Source: Ophiocordyceps camponoti-saundersi (nom. inval.)
Taxonomy: Eukaryota; Ascomycota; Sordariomycetes; Hypocreales; Ophiocordycipitaceae
Length of the DNA stretch: 64,000 nucleotides
Reading direction: 5' to 3'
Assembly: GCA_003339415.1 (NCBI GenBank)
Contig: PDHQ01000069.1
Coordinates: forward strand, 7,079-71,078
In this document: positions 22,611-33,902 of the stretch, in pieces
How positions within the stretch are numbered: the first letter of the stretch is position 1
How the letters are laid out: every line of letters starts with the position of its first letter
Made by a program: the position numbers and the translations under genes
Notes under the pieces: generated by a model
Told to the model about the DNA's origin: nothing
The model's input: the letters and a program-made list of their open reading frames with translations, nothing else
Database searches by the model: none

Positions 22611-24213
22611 TATCAATGTTTCCATGATATGGTGCGACTTCAACAGGCATTTAAACTTGAGAAGAGCAGGCTTTAATACCGTTGTCAGGTCTTCTTTGCT
22701 TTGGCCCTGCTCTCCTCCCCCTTGCATCGAGCGATTGCCCGTGAGTGCCGTAGATTAAAAGCGTTCGTCACGACCGGGCTGTAGACTTGCTATCCCCGAC
22801 GGCCAGCCCGAATGCGGCTACGAACTATTTTTTACCATTGTGACGCTGTAAAGCAACTCAGACTCGATTAGTTCCACTCTTCTATCCGTTGCCATAGTGT
22901 TTCACTTTGCAATTACATTACCAAACCTCAGATAGACCAAAATGCTATATCGCAAGTCAGTACATTTGCCAGCTTTGACTTCACTTAGACCTGTCCCTCA
23001 GCGAACGGTTCTTCGCTGATCATGGAGAAGCCATTGTTGGGTTACCTTGAGATTCTTCAAGAGTCTGTTGTACAAACTTTACTATAGTCAAGTTAACCCT
23101 TGCAGTTGCAGACGTCGAACTCACGTATATAGATCGCAATACGAAACACAAGCTCTTCCTCAAACCCACTTATCACAGAGTCATCTCGCTCGCCAAGTTG
23201 GCTGCTTCCGGCATCTACGAATTTGTACATTTGTAGCTTCTGATAGCCGCAAACCGCTGCACCGTCAAACGTTCCCGATTTTCTCAGACGCAAGAGTTCG
23301 CGGATGATATCTTGGTTTTCATGTTGTAAGGGCACCTTTGACTGCTGTGAGGCGAATACCACGCCAGAGGCGCAACTCACAGTTTATGTGAGCTGAAATG
23401 TAACAGCTCTCTTCACTTAGCAGAACGAGGAAGGCCGGCATCTTGGTGAAAGACGTTATTCAAAGTTGCTGATCCGAGTTGACAAGCTTAAGGATAGTCT
23501 TGATCGAGATACAGTATGACGAGCAGTAAGGCTTTGTAAAGTAAAAAGGATCTTGACATTGACGTTATCAAGGGCCCTCATACGAGGCTAGTTCAAGCCT
23601 ACATTGCGACAATCTACTGAACATGCTGTACACAACTCTTCTTCGTAACTTCGATTGAACGATCTCAGCAGTGTTATGTAAAAGTCAAGAACTATATATG
23701 TTCCTCGACTATAGAAACTTGGAGCATATGTCTCCCCATCTCTGTTATATATAGGTTGTTGTTTATTCAATCTACTGATCGCAACTTCACTAGAGCAGTC
23801 AGAACGCAAGTTAGATGTTATAAAGTTACTTCGTCATAAATTGAGTAAGGCGCATCACCCGCAGTCACAGAGGTCAGTGGTAAGCCCTGCAACTGGAGCA
23901 GGGCCAACAGCTTTCCTGGAGGCCTCTGTGGCTGATGTGAGTTTCTGCCGCGTAAGCATGAAAGAATTTGCTTCTGCTGCCGCGGTCAAACCAACATCCA
24001 GCCAACAGCGGAGCTGCAAATGTCTTACTCGTGAGGTTGAGCCAACGGTGCACATTGCACAGCCATTGCTGCGCTCAAGATACCTGATAACATGATAAGA
24101 TCAGAGGAGGGGTGACCGCCCCCATAACCTCCCAGCTGCTCGTTTTACGTCCACTTGCCACGTCCTACTTGTTGTCGCTCGCGTCGGTCTCGTTGAGGCT
24201 GCGGAGAGGCAAC
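22611..24213. other. intergenic, no gene seen
   Basis: About 1.6 kb with only short frames lacking recognisable motifs. The last 300 bp should hold the promoter of the NLR gene that starts at 24214. Confidence 0.55.
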
Positions 24214-27200
24214 ATGCCGACTCATCATCAAAACTTCCGGCTACGAGGAATCCCCTGCCAGCTTCAGACTAGACTGGAGGTTCGCGAGCTGGTCAAGAAA
24301 GTCCTTTCCGTCGAGCCCGGCGTCAGCCTCGCCGTCCATTCCCTCGCAATCAACCCCGTCGAGCAACGCAGCAAGATCGCAACTTTGAGCTTTCAAACGC
24401 TCCCGAGTCCCTTGTCGGACAAATCCAAGAATGAGTGGATCTTTGACCACCCGCTTGACGTCTTGGAACCGAAAACCCCTCTTGTCTTCGACACGCACTT
24501 CTCGGGTTTCACGCCTTTACACCGCTCCCAAGAACACGACTGTTACACGGACATTATCATCATATCTGGCCTCGGCGGGCACGCTCTCGGCTCCTTCAAA
24601 GAAAGGGATGGGCCTTTTGTGTGGATTCGAGATGCTCTGCCGCTTGACTTTCCCTCCTCTAGGATACTGACTTACGGTTACGATACCAATATTATCCGGA
24701 GCGGCTCGTTCCAAAACCTGACAGATCTAGGTAGAGCTCTTGCAATTGACATGAAGGGCATCCAGGTTAGATACATCATCTCCACACTGTCGCTTCCGGG
24801 GTTCTAGCTAACCGGCCGGCTAGGAAGTGGACCAGTCTCGACTCATCGTCTTCGTCGGACACAGCCTCGGTGGTCTGGTTATCAAAGAGGTATGGAGGGC
24901 TCCGTCAAGGGTTTCGAACACGTGCATGGTTGCTTACATTCGGTCCTTAGGCTATAGTAATGCTCAAAGCCGATATCGACGAAGTAGGCCAATCCATATT
25001 GGACTCTGTCTCCGGATTCCTGTTCTTCGGGGTTCCACATCTAGGAATGGCTACTCAGTCGCTGGTTCCTTTGTTCAAGGACCAACCTAATCGGGGTCTT
25101 CTCGAGTCTCTCAACACAAACTCAGCGCTTCTCCGTCGTCTGGATAACGAGTATGGCCAGGCGTTCAGCCAAAGATGTCCACAAAAGGTCGCCTTTTACG
25201 AAACGCAGAAATCACCCACTGCAGTTGAGGTAAGCTTGATTGATGTGTTGCGATGAAACTCCCTTTGACTGCAAGTTCGCTCACACCCCCCATAGACAGC
25301 AGATGGAAAATGGGAACTCCGCGGGCCGCTCGAAATTCTAGTCGAGGTGACGTCCGCGATATGTGGAAGCGCGAGATACCATCCAATTGACCGCAATCAC
25401 CGCGATATGGTCAAGTACAGCAACCATTACGACCAGCTATATACTCGAGTCAAAATAGCTTTGAGGCCCTTTCTTACCAGGAAACACAACGTTTCTGTGG
25501 GATCGGTCTCGGCTGGAAACGAGCGTGCGTGACCAGGCCTAACCCTCGATTTGCTAGGAATATTAACAGATACTTTGCAGCACAGGCCATTCTTTCGGAT
25601 GAAAACAGAGGTAAGTACCTAGCTTGAGATTGCAAGTATACGTATGTACATAGGGAAGCTCTAGTCTCAAGAACGCGGCTGATGAGGTGTAGACTGCCTC
25701 CGGTCACTGGCTTTTCGAGAACAAGAGTCACGATTCCTTGAGATCCATTCCGCCCAAGACACTTGCGAGTGGCTTCTCGAGGACCTGCAGTACCAAGCAT
25801 GGATGAACCAACCGCGAGGTCTCTTCTGGATCAAGGGGAACCCTGGATCTGGGAAGTCTGTACTGATGAAGTTTGCCGTCACAATGATGAAACGAAGAAA
25901 GTCCGGAGAACATATCGTGCCTTTCTTCATCCATGGCCGCGGAGTACCTCTGCAGAGAACACCGCTGGGCGTATTCCGTGCACTGCTCAACGGTTTACTC
26001 TCACATTTCACTTCTTGCCTCGTGAAGTTGACGGAGGAACAGTTTGCAGACCGACAGAAGCGGTTCGGCTCCCATGAAGAGAACAGGTGGAGTTGGTGCG
26101 AGAAGGAGCTCGAAGATATGTTGTCAGAACTTTTAAGCAAGTGGACGCAAGACCAGCCCGTCGTTATCTTCGTCGACGCTTTGGACGAGTGTGGGGAGAA
26201 GTCTGCTAGAAAACTGCTGAGATACTTCAAGGATCTCATGAAGAGCATCGAACGCGCAGGGGCCAGAGTGAGGATATGCTTCTCCTCTCGGCATTATCCT
26301 ATCCTAGGCATTTGCACAATCCCAACAACCTCTGCTGAGATGCACAATGACCGAGATATTCGATCAGTTATTCAAGAGCAGCTCAAGGAAATAACCCCGG
26401 ATGACTGGCGGCAGCAGATTGAGACGAGAATTTTGCTCAAAGCACAAGGGGGATTCCAATGGGCCGTGCTTGTTGCTGGCATGGTGATCAATTGCTATGA
26501 GCTCGGCACCAGGAAGGAAAGGCTTCTCGACATTCTTACAACTATCCCGGAAACTCTCACTGAACTATACGAGAACATTTTGAGCGACATCAGCGACGAC
26601 GAAAGGAACCATGTGACCAAGCTGTTTCAGTGGGTTCTCTTTGCTTGCCGGCCCTTGTGTGCACAGGAGCTTCGAGAGGCGCTCGCAACGGACAAGGACA
26701 TGACATGCACGACAATTTCCGAGCTCAGAACTCACAATTGCTGGATCGATAGTTTGAAACAATTTGAGACATATATTAAACGCATCTCCAGAGGATTGAT
26801 CGAGTTCAAAACCCGAGACATTTGGGAGGAAAACGAGCCCGGCGGAGAAAGGTGGGACCGGGAAGCCCAATTTGTCCACCAGTCAGTTGCCGACTACGTT
26901 CTTGAGACGTTCCTGGGCCACGTCAGCCAGGTTCAGCCTACTAGTCGAATACAGGTCGGAGCCGGTCATGCAGAAATTCTGACGTCCTGTATGAAATACA
27001 TGAAATTGAGTGAAGTTTTAGAAGGAGGAAAGTTATCTCGCGGCTCTCTTTTGGCACGATATCCACTACTGTCATATGCAGCCTGGTTCCTGTTCGATCA
27101 CATACAGAAGGCGGAAGGAGAAGGCTTTCCCCTACCCGACCTCCTCGACTTCATCCATTGGAAGGACAACTCCGGGATGCTGGAAAAGGTCGTCGGTCTT

Positions 27201-29633
27201 TGGAGAGTCTTAGATCCACACAACGCACACGTACCGTCGGGGTGGCCCTTTATTGACGCAACGCCACTTCATGCTTTGGTTGCGTTTGGCTCTAAGACGG
27301 CTATCATGGATTTTCTCAACCGGGATGATATCGAAGTGGATGGCAAAGACGAGGAAGGAAATACGCCTCTACTCCTCGCCGTCTCGGAACACCACGAAGA
27401 TATTGCACTGTTTCTGTTGGAACGGTCAATGAAGTGGCAGCTTCGACGGGAGTCGAGACTTGTCGAGGACAAGAGGGGAAACTTTGTAGACCCTAATGCT
27501 CAGAACGATTCCGGCGACACACCTCTAAGCGCGGCTCTGGAAGGTTGTATGGAACAGATGATAGTGAAGCTGAGCGAAGCGGGCGCAGACCCTAAGTTGA
27601 CCAATTTAGAGGAAGACTTCGTTATCTTTGCCATTTCCTGCGAAAACGAGACACTTCTTCGGCAGGCTGTCAGAGAAAACATGGACCTCGACGGCATTGT
27701 TCATGTGCTTCTGGGAGAGGTCGATCTCGATGAAAGCGACGATGCCATGATCGAGGCTTTATATCCGCTCCTCAAGGCGAAAAACATTGCGGCCAAATTT
27801 CGTCAAGACAATGAGCCGGACCATGAGGCCGAGAGTGAATTCATGACCGATGCTTCAGAAAAAGGAAAGACGGGGACCGTCCGCCTCCTCTTGTCGCACG
27901 GCATTTCGGCAAATTGCCAGGATCGCGATGGCCGTACCCCCTTGATGATTGCGGCCGCACATGGTCACACAGATATTGTCCGACTTTTGCTCCGGTCCGC
28001 GCCTTCGACAGTTGCAGTGAAGGATAATTTGGGCCGCACAGCCTTATCCGAGGCAATGAAACGAGATGACAATGAAGCAGCCTTGCTTCTTGTAGGAGAA
28101 GGATTATTTTCGAGTCCAGGCGAACTTCTTCATTACTGCCTCGATGCGTTTCGTGGGAAAAAATGGTATCTCATGAAAGCCATCTTGCACAAGGATGCAA
28201 CATCGAGACAGAGTATCATCAACTTAGCGTGGAGGCAAGATTTCCGGGCTAAGAACGTCGAATTCGTCATGTTCTTAGTTTACGAAGGATACTTTCCTAC
28301 CATTATCGAGCACATGGAATCATATCCCGACGACAAAGATCCTCATGTCTTTGCCCGCCTCTTAATCCAGGAAGATGCCGATACCGAGGGGGAATGCAGA
28401 AGTGGTGAGACGCTACTTTTGCACGCCGCCAAAAATGGCTATTCAACCGTCGTTCCGTTGCTGCTTCAGAGAGGCTCCAATCCAGAAGTGAGGGACCGTC
28501 TTCGACGAACGCCCTTGTTTCATGCCGCCAAAAACGGTCATGCACAAGTCGTACGACTGCTCCTTGACAAGGGTATCAACAATCTACATGCAACGGATAG
28601 CACTGGAAGGACGGCATTTTCGCATGCCGCCGAGAGAGGCAATTTTGGTGTCGTCTCGCAGCTGCTAGAAGACAAGAGCTTCGACCTCCGAAGTGAGAAT
28701 TTCCCATGTACAAGGTTGCTGTGGCATGCTGCTCAGTATGACTTGTCATTTCTCCTCCAGGCGCTCCTCGACAAGGGTATCGATCCGTGGACGAGGGATT
28801 CGTTAAATCAAACTCCGCTTTTCCTCGCTGCTAAGGCCGCCAATCACAAGGCAGTCGCTTTGCTGCTGGAGAAAACTGGCTCTTCTTCAGCCGCCGGGAG
28901 TAGCATCGATTATGATGCTGAGAGACGAGCAAACATTGACGCAAGCGATGGCCAAGGTCGAACGGCACTATTCTGGCTTTCATCTAACGGGCATAAGACT
29001 ATAGTGCGGCAGCTCATTGAGAGCGGTGCAGGAATCAATGCTCGCGACCACAATAGATCGACACCACTCTTTTGGGCATCATATAACGGCCGCGAGGAAA
29101 TAGTTCGGCTCCTTATCAATAAAGGAGCCGAAATTGATGTCCGCGACTCCTTTGGCTTCACACCGCTCATATGGGCTTCATATAACGGTTGCGAGGAAAT
29201 AGTTCGGCTTCTTATCAATGAAGGAGCCGAAATTGATATTTGCGACTCTTATGGCTTCACGCCGCTCACATGGGCTTCATACACCGGCCGGGGGGCTATG
29301 GTTCGGTGTCTTGTTGATGAGGGGGCAGATATCAACATTCGCGACTGCAAGGGTTCAACGCCACTCCTTTGGGCTTCATACAACTTCTTCGAGCCAATAG
29401 TTCACTTTCTTGTTAACAAGGGAGCAGAAATCAATACTCCCGACTGCAATGGATTATCGCCGCTTCTTCATGCTTCATCCAGAGGCCACGAGGCGTTGGT
29501 ACGGTTCCTCGTTGTGAAGGGAGCAGACGTTAACATTCAAAACAATTCTGGATGGACACCGCTTAGAGGTGCCTCTGCCAACGGCCATGAAGAAATAGCG
29601 AGATTTCTCAAAGAGAAAGGGGCGCATTTGTGA
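24214..29633 (+). CDS. NOD-like receptor: alpha/beta-hydrolase, NACHT, ankyrin repeats (1698 aa)
   Basis: Six exons join in frame: 24214-24765, 24824-24889, 24951-25229, 25296-25524, 25581-25610 and 25693-29633. Residues about 90-330 form a PGAP1/DUF676-like alpha/beta-hydrolase (IIIISGLGGH; nucleophile elbow GHSLGG with Ser198), the SesB-type N-terminal domain of fungal STAND proteins. The NACHT P-loop GNPGSGKS is at 434-441 and Walker B VIFVDALDEC at about 543-552. From about 905 to the C-terminus run ankyrin repeats, the last seven regular. Members are intracellular receptors in which repeat-domain sensing is thought to trigger the N-terminal effector, in heterokaryon incompatibility or immunity. 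P-loop, Walker B and the hydrolase Ser are all present and I see no frameshift, so the gene appears functional. The ligand is unknown. Confidence 0.93.
29081..29278 (+). repeat. two near-identical 99-bp ankyrin units
   Basis: Units at 29081-29179 and 29180-29278 share long identical runs (for example GAGGAAATAGTTCGGCT and GGAGCCGAAATTGAT) and differ at few sites, unlike the older upstream repeats. They encode the WASYNG...EIVRLLIN(K/E)GAEID units. Confidence 0.85.
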
Positions 29634-30787
29634 GCCTCTGGCAACAATGGCCATGTTAAAAAAAAATGACGAACAATGTGAAGTGTTGTCCTGAAGGTAA
29701 GCCAGCTACATATCGTTCCTGAGGCTAGCTCCCTTTCTTCCTATCTCGAGTATCAAAGTGAACATTCTAATGATTGAAGAAGTGCAGGGCCTCAACAAAT
29801 AGGTGAGTTGAATATTTTCCTCATGGTGGTCAGGGCCGTTCGTTCACCAAGACGAGTAGCGTTGGATACGTCAGTCCTGGTCTTGGCACTTCGTCCACGC
29901 GTCAGATGTAAGATGAAGCTTTACGCAGAGCCCCGTAACAGGCAAGGAGAGGTCCCTTTTCCTGGCGTTCTGGTTTTTGTGGCCAGCCTAGATAGGTACT
30001 CTCCGACAATTCTACACCAATTTGGAACTCCAGGTAAGACGGACAGGGTGCTGAGAGAATGGCTTCACAGTGCATCACGACTAACAGTGTTGACAGACTG
30101 AGAACTGATGGATCAGACTTTGTGTGCCATGACGCTGGATGACGGAACAGAGTCGGCACTGGCTTTTCCTTCATTCCGGTCTTTGTCTTACCTTTCAAGC
30201 CGACTCTTGTTGGCGCAGATAATGAGGTTGTTGAACTTTTGCTCTTTGCCTTCGGGACGATGAAGTTGAAGTTGAGACCTATTGAAGAAGCTCAATTCTT
30301 CTGCTTTCGCTATATAAAATGCGGTCAATCGCTTCAATCGCTTCTACGAGGTGCACTCAGGTTGAAGAAGAACATGGACAACAACAGGCTGGACCAACTA
30401 CGGCAGATTAAAGATCTGTCTCACGGAAGCCATCATGTCTCAGAAAGCTCCACCAACTACCTACCGAACCGGCTTTGATGTCATTGTCGCTGCCCGTGGT
30501 GAACTCCAGGTGCGACGGTTTTGTGATCCGCACCAGATTCGGGGGTCGGCCTTGATCCCTAGTCGTCGCAGCTGGCACGAGGGATGAGCATCAAGTGGAA
30601 AGATGACGCTATTTGTCGTCCTTTCATCCGGCCCATAAGTCGGACCCTTGCCTCCTTCTGCTGCCTCCTTTCTCAATTCGCCTCGCCTCCCTCCCACCCT
30701 TTATTATCAATCAGTGTGCAGATGAAAGAACCAGAAAAGAAAGCAGAAGAAAACTAAGACACAACAAAGAAAGAGAAGGGGAGAAAG
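29634..30787. other. intergenic, no supported gene
   Basis: Short frames only. The last 180 bp are CT-rich and then A/G-rich leading into the ATG at 30788, as in fungal promoters and leaders. Confidence 0.5.
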
Positions 30788-31966
30788 ATGTCAGAAATCG
30801 AAGCCCAAGTTCGTCAATCGGCGAAACGCAACGCCCAGCTCCTCCACATCCTAGCAGAAACAGACCACGCCTTACCAGCCCTAGAGCAGAGATCACACTA
30901 CATCACCGAGCTAAACTCCCAAATCCGTCACTCAGACGAGAGGCTCCAATCGCTCAAAAAGAAATGCGACAGCGGTCTCAAGGCTCACCAAAAGGTTTGC
31001 CACAGCCAGCTCCGACGCTTCGTCTACACCGCTACGGGTCACAAGGAGGCCTTCGCCCATAAGGAGGAGTTGGGGGAGAGAGATTACATGCATGCGCTGC
31101 AGAGGATGAAGAGAGAGCATACCATCAACCTGAGCCTCAAGGAACAGCGCAAAGAAGCAACCCGTACCACACACGAGCTCCAAGAGGCGGCCAAGAGACA
31201 CCGCGAAGCACAGCGGAAACTAAACGAGCTCTACAACACCATCTTCTCCGGTCCCATGCCTCAGTTCCCGGAAGAAGATGAGGCGGAAAGGATGTGTCAC
31301 GAACTCGTACTTCGATATCGAAGCGCCCGTCGCTGGTGGGAAGCAGAGTCGAAAGCCGTCCAGCTCCTAACCGAGGCAAACGACCTGATGGAAGAAGCCC
31401 TCGCCCAGACACGCGACGCCCTATCCTACTCCCGAGCAGAGCTCGTCGGCACAGGAGGAGGTCTATACGAGATGATGGAACGCAACCGACTGTCCAAAGC
31501 AGACCGACTCGTCTCCCTAGCCCGACTACAGATGACCAAGGCGCAAAAGGTATCCCCCCATGTAAAAGCCCTATCCGGAAAGACGAACCACGTTCGATCT
31601 GTCTACCTCAACGCCTACGGCGACAACATGACCTTCCGAGACCAGGTGAAGCGCAACGTAGGCGACACCCAGCGCTACACAGACGCCGTAAAGATCGAGC
31701 TGAACGCCGCCCTACAGCGACAGTCGAAGCTGAGAGACGAACTACAACAGCGCCGAGCCGAGCTCAGAGACGGAAGAGCCATACTGCAAAAGGCGCGCGA
31801 GAGCGTCTTCGAAGCCGTCTTGAGGGATCGTGCAAAGGGGAAGAACAGGGAGATTGTCCCCATTGCTCACGCCCGTGCCTTGACGGATGACGACGGGCTA
31901 GATGAGGAGGATGACGAGTTTGGGGAAGGAGATCATGAGCTTGATGACAGTCTTGTGCATGTGTGA
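30788..31966 (+). CDS. coiled-coil protein of unknown function, 392 aa
   Basis: Uninterrupted frame with an ATG at 30788 preceded by an A/G-rich leader. The protein is highly charged and largely helical, with long stretches of Glu, Lys, Arg and Gln spaced as in coiled coils (residues about 1-130 and 290-355), a short non-coiled linker with Pro near 155-165 (SGPMPQFPEED), and a strongly acidic C-terminal tail (DGLDEEDDEFGEGD). There is no signal peptide, membrane segment or catalytic motif. I do not recognise a named family; the layout suggests a structural or scaffold protein. The downstream GH18 gene is on the same strand but 0.7 kb away, so no link is implied. Confidence 0.75.
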   Translation: MSEIEAQVRQSAKRNAQLLHILAETDHALPALEQRSHYITELNSQIRHSDERLQSLKKKCDSGLKAHQKVCHSQLRRFVYTATGHKEAFAHKEELGERDYMHALQRMKREHTINLSLKEQRKEATRTTHELQEAAKRHREAQRKLNELYNTIFSGPMPQFPEEDEAERMCHELVLRYRSARRWWEAESKAVQLLTEANDLMEEALAQTRDALSYSRAELVGTGGGLYEMMERNRLSKADRLVSLARLQMTKAQKVSPHVKALSGKTNHVRSVYLNAYGDNMTFRDQVKRNVGDTQRYTDAVKIELNAALQRQSKLRDELQQRRAELRDGRAILQKARESVFEAVLRDRAKGKNREIVPIAHARALTDDDGLDEEDDEFGEGDHELDDSLVHV

Positions 31967-32691
31967 ACGAAATGTACGTCGGAACGGGACCGAGAGGGTT
32001 GAAGGTGAAACTTGTATGCTTTCTTTCTTTCTCATCTTATCCTTTCTCTCCGTGTTCCTTATGTAACGCCACAACTGTATTTCTTAGCCACTCCTTACTG
32101 TTTCTCTTCTTCGGGTCGGTTAATCACGATGTGTTTCTGTCCGTCTGGCGGCATCCCGGGGGGGAGAAGAGGGCCGGCCCGAGCGGTATGGGAAATAACG
32201 GCCGCAGAATATGAGCGATAGCGTTACTGTGATGATAGCAAGAATACGGCGTCAAATTGAGCTTTTTCATAGGTATTGTAAGCAGAGATATCCGGTCCAT
32301 GTATTCGTTCGTTCTTCCTCGGTAGAACAAAGTGACATCATGTCCTAACAGTCCTGTCAATGTCAATGCCATGCTCCGCTTCAACTCCTCTTCGGCTCCG
32401 GCCCGGGCTGCCCCACCAAGTCGATGCCCCACTACGAAACCGAAAGCCAGGACACGTGCAACGTGGATAAATTCCTTATCGCCCTTATCGCCCCACCTCA
32501 CCTGCTTTAAACACTTGGCTGTCCTGAGGACCTGGATGGCCGTCAGTCACCCATAGCCTCTCTCTACCCATACTCGTCCACCTCCAGCCTCGCCTCTTCG
32601 ATCCTCAATTCCCCTGTCCAACCAAGTCTCAATCAAACACGCTCTCCCCAGACTCTGCTCATCACCTCTCCTGCCGCTCTCACCCCTCACA
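31967..32691. other. intergenic region
   Basis: Terminator region of the coiled-coil gene (T-rich) and the C-rich leader of the GH18 gene (about 32560-32691). I see no gene. Confidence 0.5.
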
Positions 32692-33732
32692 ATGCCTCCA
32701 CCTCCGCCATCGCATCCATCCCAACCCGCCCCCCTTCCCAGGATAATAACCTACTACCAAACCCACCGCAAAGCCAACAACGAACCCATCTCCATTCTCC
32801 CCCTCGCAACTCCTCCCTCGGCAACGCACGTCATCCTCGCCGCCCTACACGTGAACAAAGAGCCCGAGAACCTCTCCCTCAACGACGACCCGGTAGACTC
32901 TCCTCGCTACACTACCCTCTGGGCCGAGCTCCGCATCCTGCAAGCCTCGGGCGTAAAAGTCCTCGCCATGCTCGGGGGCGCCGCTCCCGGCACCTACCAG
33001 AGGCTCGACGGCTCCCAACAAGCGTTCGAGACTTACTATGCTCCCCTTCGTCGTCTCATCTCTCATCGGAACCTGGACGGCTTGGACCTCGATGTCGAGG
33101 AGGAGACGTCGCTGAATGGTATAATGCGCCTCATCGACCGCCTCCGTAACGACTTCGGTCCAGGATTCATCATTACTCTCGCCCCCGTTGCCGCTGCGCT
33201 GCTCGATTCAAAGTCCAACCTCAGTGGCTTCGACTACGAAGCACTCGAGGTCCTCCGCGGCTCCGATATCGCTTGGTACAACGCCCAGTTCTACTGCGGC
33301 TGGGGCGACCTCTCTAGCACCTACATGTACGACCTGATACTTGCCAAGGGTTGGCATCCGAGCAAGATCGTCATCGGCCTTGTCACCAACCCTGCCAATG
33401 GAAAGGGTTTTGTCCCTTGGTCTCTTCTCGAGCCCGTTCTTGCCCACATCATGAAGAGACACCCGCGGGACTTTGGCGGTGTCATGGGCTGGGAGTACTT
33501 CAATAGCTTGCCCGGCAACGACTGTCGCCCTTGGGAGTGGGCTCGCCAGATGGCAACCTTATTGAAGCCCGGCCATCATGCTCTGCCGTCCAGCGCCATT
33601 CAGGCACCTCTCTCGACACCGAGTCCCGCGGTCGCTTCAAATCATGTTGTCGACCCGGACGAAGCCGGCGGTCATCCTTTGCCATTGCCAGCGCCATTTG
33701 ACTACGTGTCCGACCAAGATGAGCAATCGTGA
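32692..33732 (+). CDS. GH18 glycosidase (chitinase/ENGase-like), 346 aa, no signal peptide
   Basis: Glycoside hydrolase family 18 cleaves beta-1,4 links next to N-acetylglucosamine through substrate-assisted catalysis. Residues 128-137 read LDGLDLDVEE, matching the DxxDxDxE catalytic motif with the acid Glu136 present; VKVLAMLGG (residues 88-96) replaces the usual SxGG strand, and YNAQFY and GWEYF fit the later barrel strands. The start MPPPPPSH is Pro-rich and not hydrophobic, so the enzyme looks cytosolic, as in the endo-beta-N-acetylglucosaminidase-like group. The C-terminal 50 residues are low complexity. The frame has no intron. The gene converges on the minus-strand gene ending at 33903. 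Confidence 0.88.
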   Translation: MPPPPPSHPSQPAPLPRIITYYQTHRKANNEPISILPLATPPSATHVILAALHVNKEPENLSLNDDPVDSPRYTTLWAELRILQASGVKVLAMLGGAAPGTYQRLDGSQQAFETYYAPLRRLISHRNLDGLDLDVEEETSLNGIMRLIDRLRNDFGPGFIITLAPVAAALLDSKSNLSGFDYEALEVLRGSDIAWYNAQFYCGWGDLSSTYMYDLILAKGWHPSKIVIGLVTNPANGKGFVPWSLLEPVLAHIMKRHPRDFGGVMGWEYFNSLPGNDCRPWEWARQMATLLKPGHHALPSSAIQAPLSTPSPAVASNHVVDPDEAGGHPLPLPAPFDYVSDQDEQS

Positions 33733-33902
33733 CAAGCAATTTAGAAAGCAACATGATCAAATGTATTCATGTTGTATCAGCAACATGTCTAAAATGGAGA
33801 GCCAGCGAGTAAACATGCGACACAACTTCCTTCAGTCATATTTCCTCACACCATCATCAGCTCGAAAGAAAGAGAAAAAGACAAAGAAAAGACGAAAAGC
33901 CA

